NCBI GenBank assembly: GCA_032622095.1
Contig: CP136068.1
Location: forward strand, 120,391,509 to 120,455,508
DNA: 64,000 nucleotides
Source of the DNA: Siphonodentalium dalli
Taxonomy: Eukaryota; Mollusca; Scaphopoda; Gadilida; Siphonodentaliidae
Direction: 5' to 3'
Positions 48,011 through 57,624 of the stretch are shown piece after piece. Both the position numbers and the translations under genes were made by a program. A model generated the notes under the pieces. That model searched no databases and was not told the origin of the DNA. It was given only the letters and a program-made list of their open reading frames with translations. Numbering within the stretch: the stretch's first letter is position 1; each line of letters opens with the position of its first letter.

Positions 48011-48471
48011 GTTAATTCAGATAATGCATATGTAAAGGTAAACAAGCCCGATTCGATGATCCCTGTACGTAGCATCAGATCCCAACATCAACTTCAAAAG
48101 ACACTTCAGTTATCAGAATAGATTAATTACCAAAACAATAATGCTAACCGCTGTTAACCCTTTACCCTACAAAACGCCCAGAAAAATAGCCCAAATGAAG
48201 CTGCAACAGCCTAAATTATCTTGGGTCTGTCTCAATAAAACCATACAAATATGGATATCATTGGAACCGGCTCATTGACCACATTGTGATAGTTACAGTT
48301 ATGCCCTGTGCCAATGCATTCTCTTATATATGCGAATCGACTATAGGTCGCCTCGCATATATAAGAGAATGCATTGGCCTAAACAAATTTCATTTTTTAA
48401 CACTTTTTACCATTTTTTCTTACATTCTTTAACAATTATATATTTTTTTCTTACATTTGTTAACATTTTTA

Positions 48472-49752
48472 GTCGAGTTTTTTTCCAAAACTCGACTTAT
48501 AGTTTGATGAGGGACGGTGGGCGGGTGGGCGGGCGGGCGGGCGGCGTATTTTGCTTATAACTCAACCGTTTATTGACGGATTAAAATTAAAATTTGGTGT
48601 GTAAGTACATATCCATGCACGTAAGCTGCAGACGAAAAATCGGGTTCGTCCGCACATTTATTACAGAGTTATGGCCCTTTGCCATTTTTCACTGATTTTA
48701 GGCTCGTTAGCGCAACAACTTCAACAAACGTTATCTGATTCGATTGAAATTTGGGATATAGGTGTCTCCCAAGAATATCTCGGACGAGTTCGAAAACCGG
48801 CCTGGTCCGATAAAATTTGATAGAGTTATGCCCTTAATTAGTCATTTTTCACGAATTTTCAGCTCGTTAGCGCGATAACTTCAACAAACGTTATCCGATT
48901 TGATTGAAATTTGGTATATAGGTGTCTCCCAAGAATATCTCGGACGAGTTCGAAAACCGGCCTGGTCCGATAAAATTTGATAGAGTTATGGCCCTTAATT
49001 AGTCATTTTTCACGAATTTTCAGCTCGTTAGCGCGATAACTTCAACAAACGTTATCCGATTTGATTGAAATTTGGTATATAGGTGTCTCCAAAGAATATC
49101 TCGGACGAGTTGGTAAACCGGCCAGGTCCGATAAAATTTGATAGAGTTATGGCCCTTAATTAGTCATTTTTTCACAAATTTTCAGCTCGTTAGCGCGATA
49201 ATTTAACAAACATCATCCTATTTGATTGAAATTTAGATATATAGGTGTCTCCCAAGAATACCTCGGACGAGTTAGAAAACCGGCCCGGTCCGATAAAATT
49301 TTATAGAGTTATGGTCCTTAAGTAGTCATTTTGTACGAATTTTGAGCTCGTTAGCGCGATAACTTCAACAAACGTCATCCGATTCAACTAAAATTTGGTA
49401 TATAAGTGTCTTCCAATAATATCCTGGACGAGTTCGAAAACCAGCCTGGCCCAATAAAATTTGATAGAGTTATGGCCCTTAATTAGTCATTTTTCGTGAA
49501 TTTTTAGCTCGTTAGCGCGATAACTTCAACAAACGTCCTCCGATTTGTTTAAAATTTGGAATAGACATACTTGCCAAGAATATTTCGGACGAGTTCGAAA
49601 ACCAGCCTGGCCCGATAAAATTTGATAGAGTTATGGCCCTTAATTAGTCATTTTTCGATTTTACCTATTAATTAGTCTGCCGATACCGATGCACACCAAT
49701 TGGCGGTAGCCACCGAAAACGAGACACAGCATCTCTGATGCCACCTCTTGTT
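48472..49752. mobile_element. Tandem-core element, 161-bp units (pearl/Helitron-like plan)
   Basis: Starts with a small hairpin ('cgagtttttttccaaaactcg'), then a G-rich segment, then about seven copies of a unit whose marker 'agctcgttagcgcgataact' falls at 48861, 49022, 49183, 49345 and 49506 (161-162 bp apart). The 3' part ('ggcggtagccaccgaaaacg...gccacctcttg') is not repeated. Bivalve 'pearl' elements and some Helitron derivatives have cores of about 160-bp tandem units; the match is in architecture only, from memory. Confidence 0.6.
48518..48546 (+). other. G-rich run, possible G-quadruplex
   Basis: Six or more GGG runs separated by one base ('tgggcgggtgggcgggcggg'). It lies at the start of the tandem-core element. 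Confidence 0.6.
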
Positions 49753-49899
49753 TATAATATTTTTCTACATTCTTTGACAATTTTATCATTTTTAATATGA
49801 GTTAAGCCAATGCATTCTCTTATATATGCGAGGCGACCTATGGTCGACTCGCATATATGAGAGAATGCATTGGCACAGGGCCGTTTTGTTGGGTAAAGG

Positions 49900-50075
49900 G
49901 TTAAAGGGGTACTGTGCGCCATTTTCAATAAATTCCCGGTAATTACAACGATCTAGTATCTATATTACATAGAGAAATAAGTAATTTGGGTCGAAGATCT
50001 ATTCTGTAAACGTTCAGGTTAATACGTTATCTTAAAATCAAAGTTAATAATTTGGTATTAATTTAATTTAATTTG
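49900..50075. mobile_element. Family D element, truncated
   Basis: Starts 'ttaaaggggtactgtgcgcc' and keeps the left arm through 'gttatcttaaaatcaaagtt'. No matching right end follows. Confidence 0.6.
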
Positions 50076-50159
50076 GAGGGGTGTTCAGGAAATAAAAGCA
50101 GACGACATAGAGACAAAAAGTTAATACAAAAGCAGAATGATTCGTATTCATTGGTGTTC

Positions 50160-50526
50160 CCAATCAAGTGTTATATAGTTATATAGAATATTTTTGTGTA
50201 TAAAATAACAAAAATTAATCGAAGACACCTATATATCCGGAAACACGTCTATCGATAAATAGTGATTTTATTTCGAATGTTCTGGTATATATATATATAT
50301 ACATACAGTCAATGTGTGACATGTTACGGCTCGTCGAAACCTTCGCAGCATAGCAAGATTAGTGAGATAACTAACTCTACCTTGACTGCGTAATAACGGT
50401 GCGTTCTTAAAAAATGATAAAAAAAAATGTCCCAATTTATTATGATATATATGAATATCAGAAAACACCATTTATACCCTCGGTAACTATATAAAACACA
50501 TTGAGGAAGATATAGACCATCGTTAA
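50160..50526. mobile_element. Family E-related element, diverged
   Basis: 'aatcgaagacacctatatat', 'ctatcgataaatagtgattt' and the end 'gaagatatagaccatcgttaa' correspond to family E arms. A short (TA)n sits at 50285-50300. Confidence 0.5.
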
Positions 50527-51098
50527 AGGGGTACTGTACGCCAAATGTTGTTGTTGGTTTCTATAGTCTCCGAGTCGGAGAATAAGGTAACAATTTTTCC
50601 ATTATTTGAAAGTCTGTTGAGTACGAAGTCATGTTACGGATGACAAATTTACCGGAATGCAAAAATACAAATTGTCGTTGTCGAGTAATTTTTGTAAAGT
50701 TTTCAACCAAATGAATCAAATAAAAGTTATATTATATGCATACTAGTCCCATATAATCATTTAAGTTATTGTATCGTCGCTTGAGTGTTCTCCCCGTATC
50801 ATCATAATATTTTAATCGATCGTGTGTGCGATCGGTTTAAAAATCCAGTATCCCTCAATTACTGTTTTTGATTACGGTAATTCGTAATTTAATTGACGCC
50901 ATTTTATGGCTCCAGTCATAAATTCAATTTATATCAAATTATTAAATTTTAAATTATAAAATTTTAAGATAGCCTATTAACCTGAGCGTTTACAGAATAC
51001 ATCTTCGACTCAAATTACTTATGTTTCTATATATTATCGATATTAGATCGTTGTTGTCACCGGAAATTTAATGAAAATGGCGTACAGTACCCCTTTAA
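50523..51098. mobile_element. Family D inverted-repeat element
   Basis: 576 bp, starting TTAAAGGGGTACTGTACGCC and ending 'ggcgtacagtacccctttaa', a near-perfect terminal inversion. No coding content. Confidence 0.85.
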
Positions 51099-51207
51099 GG
51101 GTTACCAAATTAATTGCCTGTATTGCTGGAATGTTGTGTTACCTCTTTATGTGTGGTAATACAATAAATCAGCCCTTAAAGTAGTGAGATAATTACTGAT
51201 CTCACTG

Positions 51208-51666
51208 TTAAAGGCCCACTTAATTTTCGAACCCCCAGATCACATTATATAAAATATATGCATATTATATACCATTTGAAAGAGGAAACTCCAAAACATT
51301 GTATTATCAACTTATCCGGTGTAATAAACTGTGGGCGTGTTGTTTTTGTTGAGTTGCTAACGCGTTTTGTCATGAAGAATGAAGTAAAAATCAGTATTAT
51401 TTTCAATGCAGGAGAATAATTCTATATATTAAAGATAGAGTTCTTCCCCTTCCATTGAAAAAGTTTGAATTCTGTTGCATACTGGGTGACAGGGGGGGGG
51501 GGAAGTCTTCTATTTATCTGTGGGCATCTTCTGAGCCACAGATGTTTCAAATAGTGGTGAATTATAGCATTTTAATCATATTTTATGGCATATATTGTTA
51601 TTAAAACCATATATCAAGTCACCATAAAAAAATTATTGGCGACTCGAAAATTAAGTGGGCCTTTAA
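51208..51666. mobile_element. Family H inverted-repeat element
   Basis: Starts TTAAAGGCCCACTTAATTTT and ends 'aaaattaagtgggcctttaa'. 459 bp, non-coding. A truncated relative lies at 45464-45863. Confidence 0.85.
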
Positions 51667-52500
51667 GAAAACTGTTTTCTTGTTTTGAAAATATTGCAAA
51701 ATTTCTGACCACTTACTTAAAATAAAAATGTTCTCATTTTAAAGAATTTACAACTCAAGAAAAACATGTGACAATAATTTTCTAATTATGAGAACTTATT
51801 TAACCTGGTAAGAAAACTTGTTTTCTTGAGTTTCAAACAGACACTTTCTAAGTGTACTACAAAGTTTCTGACCACTTGCTTAAATTAAGAATGTTCTCAT
51901 TTAAAGAATTTACTACTCAAGAAAAACATATGAGAATAATTTTCTAATTATGAGAACTTATTTTATCTGGTTTCTTGTTTTGAAAACAAATACTTTCTAA
52001 GTGTTCTACAACGTTTCTTACCACTTAAGGAGATAAGAAATTATCTTTTCTAAATTTTACTAATTGCAGAAAACATTCTCTTATATTACTAGAAATTTGA
52101 GAATATTTTTCTTACTTTTGTCTAGAAGGTAAGAAAAGCGCATTTCTTAACGTTTTAGAAATAATGTATAGCTTTAAGAACTATAATACCTAGATAAACT
52201 CACAAATGTTCTAGTCTTTTCTAGTTTCTACTCTCGTGAGAAAATAATATATTCACATTTAAGAAATTATTTCTTACATTTTTATAGATAATGAGAAAAT
52301 TACTTTCTATGATTTAAGAAATTATTTCTTACTATTGAGAAATCTTGTCTCATAATTATAATTAGAATTTCTATAAGAAATTAATTTTCTAACTATTAGA
52401 AAATCTGATGCAAGAACATTTTCTAAGTATACTCTCAAGATTATATTTCTTATTTTAAGTTTTTTCCCCCTCAAATTAAGAATTTTTTTTTTTTGGCAGT
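51667..52500. repeat. AT-rich repeat dominated by AAGAAA/TTTCTT words
   Basis: A block containing 'tttctgaccactt', 'gaatgttctcatttaaagaa' and 'taattttctaattatgagaa' is repeated about three times at 150-160-bp spacing (51705, 51864, 52013). The remaining 400 bp keeps alternating 'taagaaa' and 'tttctta' words. It ends 'aattctta...ttttttggcagtg'-like, resembling a transposon terminus. Class unknown. Confidence 0.55.
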
Positions 52501-52825
52501 GTTACTTTTCGAGCGACATGTATGTGTCAGTCCTTGGTCTGCGCTGCGTCGATTACGATTACTTGTAATAAAATAAAATATCACGATAACTGGTTACAAG
52601 CGATTGCTCCAAATTTTGTAATCGATTAATTTGATTACGATTACCCCATCCCTGATACGATCTATACGTGACTGCATGGCGCCATTTCAAACTGAAGGGG
52701 ATTTCCCATCTCGATTCATCGTCGACCAACTAAATTATATGTCAATGACATCTTGTGCTGCATGGTCTCCTGTCTATATACCGGTACGTTGGGTTGTCTG
52801 AATGTGTCATTTTCTCAACTCAAAT
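52501..52825. other. No feature supported
   Basis: Mixed composition with no exon or named repeat seen. Confidence 0.4.
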
Positions 52826-53240
52826 CAACCTTGAAAATCGGTTTTCGACCATGTTGGGGTTAGAACCCCCTCCAACCTCGTATGGCCCAGACTGTGATGA
52901 ATGATGATCTTATCCCCGACCTATAACCATACAATGTATCTCCGCTAAGGGGACATCATCAAAAGGAAGCCCTTTCACCGAGGGTTGGGAAGCGTATCAG
53001 TCTGAATATGTAATGGGTTCGAATATTAACATAGAACGGATCTATCATTATATTGAAACAGCACAATGCACTTCCTCTGAAATTGTATTTGTGACCGAAC
53101 GATTACTGATACTGGCGTATATATCAACATATGGAGGCACAGACTCAGTATGAGTGTTCATTGCTTCAAATGTTTTTGCTTCAGTAAGCGTAAACTAAAC
53201 AAATTCATTCTTATCGAAATATAGTTTAATTATTACGGAT
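52826..53240 (-). mobile_element. tRNA-derived SINE-like element, second copy
   Basis: Minus strand 52944-52845 shows the same tRNA-like order as 28966-28880 with decayed boxes (GTCCCCTTAGCGGAGATAC; GGGGTTCTAACCCC). The 'ccctttcaccgagggttggg' segment and terminal 'gggttcgaa' follow at 52968-53027. The 'ggaggcacagactcagtatg' segment is at 53129-53200, to the right here but to the left in the first copy. It may belong to a second, truncated unit. Confidence 0.5.
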
Positions 53241-53340
53241 GCAAATCGGTGATATGATATCTCTTTAATTTAGAGCTGCAAGCAACCGAGATTCCGGTGA
53301 AGGTTGAAAATGAATGAAACTTATTATATAGATGAAACTG

Positions 53341-53780
53341 ATTAAAGGTACTCAATCCGATCAGACGGGTCCCATATCATCAAGATACAACAACAACAGT
53401 TCATCAAAATACACTTTAGTTATCAGAATCGATTAATTGCAACAAAATAATGCTAACCACTGTCAACTATGGTATCAAATTTCCCAAAACGTGTTATTTA
53501 TCAACATTTTGTTCAACGTAATATGGTAGTATTGAGTTTCACGAAATTTGGCCGTATTACCACTTGATTTTAGAGTTATCCATCTTCATCCGCAATTGTG
53601 TACAAAGGCCGTCCGTTTGACGATGTTTTTCTGGGCCACAAATAATTGCACTTCTCGAAAAATAATAAACTTCATAAATCAATATCTGATCACTCTGAGT
53701 TTTGATGGGTGGGTTCCTCGACTCGAATAAAATATTTGTTACCCCCCGAAGCCAAAGAGATAGTAATTTAGGAGCGTTAA
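53341..53780. mobile_element. Family I element, right-truncated
   Basis: Starts 'attaaaggtactcaatccga' like 6107-6509 and contains 'gaagccaaagagatagtaat'. The right terminal repeat is absent. Confidence 0.65.
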
Positions 53781-54543
53781 TTTGGATAATGCATAATGTG
53801 AACTGATTGTTGTCGCCATGATGCAGGGAGCATCCCTATATCAAATCTGTAATTGATTATTAATCAACGATTATTAATTCGGGATTAACCAGAATTAACT
53901 ATTGATTTTCCTTTCGGATATTGTTGTCCAAATTGCTGTACGTCTAGACGGTATAGATAAACTGGGCCTCATCAGAACGCAATTTGCACAGTAAAGTTTG
54001 TAACTCCATATGAATAGTTCTGTTAGCGGAATATATGTATATAAGGAGCTATATATTATACAGTATCAATATCCATCCAAACTCAGACGTGACTGGAGCA
54101 CAGGCCTGGGGGAAATACCAGATATACAAATATGTACTATAACAGTATCCCCCCAGGGGTGTTTTGTCTGGAACACAACTATATAGGTGCTTATATACGC
54201 GTTCATATTTTGCTGGCCTTAGGCGTCGTGCAGCAGGGACATTGACAGCGGCCTGGTCTCAGTTGGGAAGGGGTGCCTACATTGAAACTTCATCCCCTTA
54301 AAGCGAGCCGTCCGAGAAATTCCATTTGCACCCATCTTGAATTGGAATGTGTTGGTACATCAAACCTTCTAACTGTTGGTATAATTTCCAACCTACTCAC
54401 CACCTAGCTATGTTTGGAAATTTGCAACCGATTCACTGAGCCATTTCAGTCCAAAATATTGACCGAAAGTAGAAAATTATTAGACTTTTTGTCTAAACAA
54501 CAAATTTCATACTAAATAATACATGTAGTATACAGCGCATATG
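53781..54543. other. No feature supported
   Basis: No convincing exon or repeat boundaries. Confidence 0.4.
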
Positions 54544-54812
54544 GTTAACCTTGTCTATATTAAATACTCATTGACGAGTAGTTGCTTATCCCTTAGCAAA
54601 TGTTCAGATGATAAGTACAACATATCGTTGTTGAACTTATCATCTGAATATTTCCCACCAATGAAAATGAATTATTCTGCTCTTATGTTATCTCTTTTTC
54701 TGTCTGCCGTCTGCTTTTCTTTACTGGACACCCCTCTAAATGAATAATAAACCGTTCCAGTGTTTACTTTTATAACTGAGTGGGGAAGTACATTTAGTTA
54801 AGAAAGGGTTAA
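54544..54812. mobile_element. Family F element
   Basis: Starts 'ttaaccttgtctatattaaa' and ends 'tttagttaagaaagggttaa'. It shares the interior with 17241-17469. Confidence 0.7.
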
Positions 54813-55377
54813 TTTCACTGGAAAATCACTCGACTGCACATATATATGGAACTGCATGATGATGATATCGGTGAAATTTTGACCTTTGAACATTATATAC
54901 ACCATTCCTAAAGACTACATACGCATATACTATATCTCCCTCTCCTTCTGCAACATACATGAATACTATTTAAATGTCTAAATTAAACCCTTTGGCTATA
55001 AATTTCATTCGGCCTCTCGCATACACTCTAAATTATTTTCTAAATTATTAAGACGCTACATCAGGTTACGATCCTTTTAACTTCCATCTGTTAGCAGTGA
55101 TGATAGTGTTCTTGCTGTGATTTATAGCTATATATTTGATACTATTTAGACCCTTTGCAAGACACTTCATCGTTGCTATCATATGGCATACACTACCTAA
55201 ATGTCAGCAATTTATAATTCAATACTCCGCCGCTAAGCAACCGATTCTCTTCTTTACATAAGAGCCATTGTGGCTTATTCCAAGAATATACCCAAGAAAT
55301 TGCATTAATTGTGTGCATACAAGTGGTTTAGGACTTACCCTCAATCTAGCAGCATTCCTATCAACCCTTGGTTAATT

Positions 55378-55646
55378 TTACAACAACTGACAAATTAACC
55401 CAGATACACGAATAGGGTTATCTCCATTCGCGTTGATTACAAATCCGCAGTTATCGGGATTTGAACCAGCTTGACAATCGCTATAGACAGTTATATGTAG
55501 GCACATGCAATGCGCCTTGGCAAACCAGCCACAGCTAGGAAGACCCAATTCATCTGAGAAAATGAATTTTATATAATACCCATGCACCCTCTTGATATCA
55601 TCATAAATAGAGTACGATTCCTGAATGTGCAGGTTATTGTTTCTAT
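55378..55646 (-). CDS. Possible terminal exon of a cysteine-bearing secreted protein
   Basis: On the minus strand an acceptor-like CCTGCACATTCAG (AG at 55623-55622) precedes ESYSIYDDIKRVHGYYIKFI, then FSDELGLPSCGWFAKAHCMC, and VYSDCQAGSNPDNCGFVINA before NGDNPIRVSGLICQLL and TAA at 55378. Six cysteines in about 60 residues suggest an extracellular disulphide module, but I cannot name it. The frame continues 3' of the LTR boundary only by chance (first 11 codons of the longer frame come from LTR sequence). If real, upstream exons would lie beyond the LTR element, to the right of 61410. Confidence 0.35.
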
Positions 55647-56396
55647 TGTGCCAAGACAACCACAGGGACATAACTTTCAACCCGGGAAGAAGATAGGAAA
55701 TCTCTGTCAGAGGGGCGCTCGATTACCACACATATCAGCGTCGCTGTTGACCACATCTAGATCACAAAAGTACTGAGCACCAAATCGAATTAGCGAGCGT
55801 CCATGCAATAACATAGGGAAATGATTTGTGGAGTAAACAGAACACGGTCTTGAGGATTAGCAAGACCAGATGTATCGCCTAGAAAGCTACTGAAACCAGG
55901 AGAGTTAATAGGACCCATGGGGAGATGACGATAACTCAATTACCCTAAGTACGATGAACCGACGCGCCGTGAAAATACACATGGCCGTCATTAGCAGACA
56001 CTGGGTATTTTAGGAAGAAGCAAGCAAACATGAGAAGACAGTTCTAACCAGCTACCCGATAGTAACAACGAATTATCGGACGCCAGAGAAAAGCAGCTAG
56101 AAAGATGGATGAAGATACAAGGTAAACACGATGATCTTGTGATCCTAACAACATCTCACTGATGCGCCGGCGGAAGAAGAACATGAGACGACAGGAAGAT
56201 AAACTCAACCGGAACTCAACCGAGTAGAAGACAAGCAGATACATCCAACCTATGAAGACGGAAGAAGATCCCAACCCAAGCAGACGACAGGAAGAGAAAC
56301 CCAGATACCGATGATTGAACATTATTGACTTTGTTATATATAAATAATCAAACCGTTCTGATAGCCTTAAGAGTTATATGTACCCGTATTGGCACA
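55647..56396 (+). repeat. 5' LTR of the 55.6-61.4 kb element
   Basis: 750 bp. A TATATATAAATA box at 56335-56346 lies about 50 bp before the LTR end, suggesting transcription starts very near the 3' edge with a short R-U5. Confidence 0.93.
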
Positions 56397-56407
56397 TATC
56401 TCTTAAC

Positions 56408-56426
56408 TGGTGCCTTCGAGCCAGGA
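56408..56426 (+). other. Candidate primer binding site
   Basis: TGGTGCCTTCGAGCCAGGA is complementary to a tRNA 3' end with CCA and a T-arm-like GGCTCGAAGG. It lies 11 bases inside the LTR, farther than usual, so the assignment is not certain. Confidence 0.6.
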
Positions 56427-56532
56427 TCTGAACGCTAATCACAGACACAACGTGAAACCAGAAGAGGAACAGTGTGAAAAAAAACAGTGTGGGAAAATTC
56501 GCAAAACGTGAGTCTAATTGTTTATTATCATA

Positions 56533-57624
56533 ATGGCTACCCAACAACAACAACAATCGCTTGGTGTTCTCGCCCCATTGACAGAGTCTATCAATTCTCA
56601 AATTGCTGCAATGGCCATGACTACGGTGACACAGGTAGTGACGTCATTTGACGGGGACCCCACGAAATACCACGGGTGGGTCAAGTCGATAGAAAAATGC
56701 GCGATCCTAACCGGCGCTAACGAAGCAAAGAAGCCCTATATGGCATTCCAGAGCGCGACGGGCCCCGTATCAGATTTTTTACAAAGATATTTGGCCACGA
56801 ATCCTAACGCCACGTGGCAAGACACAAAAACTGAATTATCTAGTCGATTTGCCGAGATAAATGACATTCAATTCGCCTTTTCGATGCTAAGAAAAATCAA
56901 GCAAAAACAAAACGAAAATTTACATGTGCTTGCCGAACGAATTTTGGAGATCGCGACGGTGGCATACCGAGAGCAAATCGGCGGGATCAACGCGGTTGAA
57001 GGCCAACTCGTAGGGTTTTATATTGACGCTTTAAGAAGCGACAGTTTGAAAATGAAGTTGATCAGGGATGCGCCGAAGACACTAAAATTGGCAGCCGACA
57101 TCGCCATGCGGGAAATGGGGATCCGACGGGTATTCAACCTACGAACGGGCCGCGAAAATTACAACGAAAACGAACCGGAAGCAATGGAAATCGATAGTTT
57201 CAGAAACAAACGCGCGAGAACAACCTGCGATGTGTGCGCAAGCGATAATCACACGACCCGAGAACACAGATCACGCCCGAGACAGGTGCATGTCGATGCG
57301 GTGGTTAAACCACGAACGGTCGAATGTTGGACGTGTCAAGGTGATCATTTCGCTCGCGACTGCCCCTTTAAGACCGAAAACCGGAGGCACGTATCTTGCT
57401 GGGTTTGCGAAGGTAACCACTTAGCTAGAAATTGCCCCTCCAAATCCGGAGGTTCGAAGCAAAATCAATGGAACGCGCCGGTAACGCCACCTAGGGGAAT
57501 CCGCCGAGATCAGCCGAACCGATCACGTGACATATCCCATGATACACCGCGACACAGCCGGAGATATCCGACATTAAACGAACCGCCACGAATGATGACC
57601 CCGCCCACATATGCAAAAAACTAA
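56533..57624 (+). CDS. Gag polyprotein of the second LTR element
   Basis: 363 codons from ATG at 56533 (MATQQQQQSLG); a further in-frame ATG at 56518 is less likely because the Q-rich start follows. The region from TSFDGDPTKYHGWVKSIEKC to LKLAADIAMREMGIRR matches the retrotransposon gag pattern (GDP..W, FLQRYLATNPNATWQDTKTE, LRKIKQKQNENLHVLAERI). Near the C-terminus are CCHC knuckles CWTCQGDHFARDC and CWVCEGNHLARNC, preceded by a partial CDVCASDNHTTREH. The tail is basic. The last codons before TAA are GCA AAA AAC, a -1 slip site. Gag is intact and would form the particle and package RNA. Confidence 0.9.
   Translation: MATQQQQQSLGVLAPLTESINSQIAAMAMTTVTQVVTSFDGDPTKYHGWVKSIEKCAILTGANEAKKPYMAFQSATGPVSDFLQRYLATNPNATWQDTKTELSSRFAEINDIQFAFSMLRKIKQKQNENLHVLAERILEIATVAYREQIGGINAVEGQLVGFYIDALRSDSLKMKLIRDAPKTLKLAADIAMREMGIRRVFNLRTGRENYNENEPEAMEIDSFRNKRARTTCDVCASDNHTTREHRSRPRQVHVDAVVKPRTVECWTCQGDHFARDCPFKTENRRHVSCWVCEGNHLARNCPSKSGGSKQNQWNAPVTPPRGIRRDQPNRSRDISHDTPRHSRRYPTLNEPPRMMTPPTYAKN
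57615..57621 (+). promoter_or_regulatory. Programmed -1 frameshift heptamer A-AAA-AAC
   Basis: In the gag frame the bases read GC A AAA AAC TAA, so the heptamer has X-XXY-YYZ form and sits immediately before the gag stop. A -1 slip enters the frame encoding protease, which is open from this point. Eight bases later 'cctctcattgagg' (57630-57642) can form a small 4-bp stem; a stronger structure could exist but I cannot fold it here. Confidence 0.8.

Larger units (their letters stand above)
48153..49903. mobile_element. Family C element interrupted by a tandem-core element
   Basis: Left part (48153-48471) starts 'ttaaccctttaccctacaaa' and carries the 'ccaatgcattctcttatata' hairpin. Right part (about 49753-49903) carries the second hairpin and ends 'ttgttgggtaaagggttaa'. 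Together they equal one family C copy; the 1.28 kb between them is foreign. Confidence 0.8.

Noticed and set aside
56044-56322. 92-codon minus-strand frame, repeated identically at 61058-61336
   Set aside because: Both are inside the LTRs and antisense to the element; the duplication is explained by the LTR pair.
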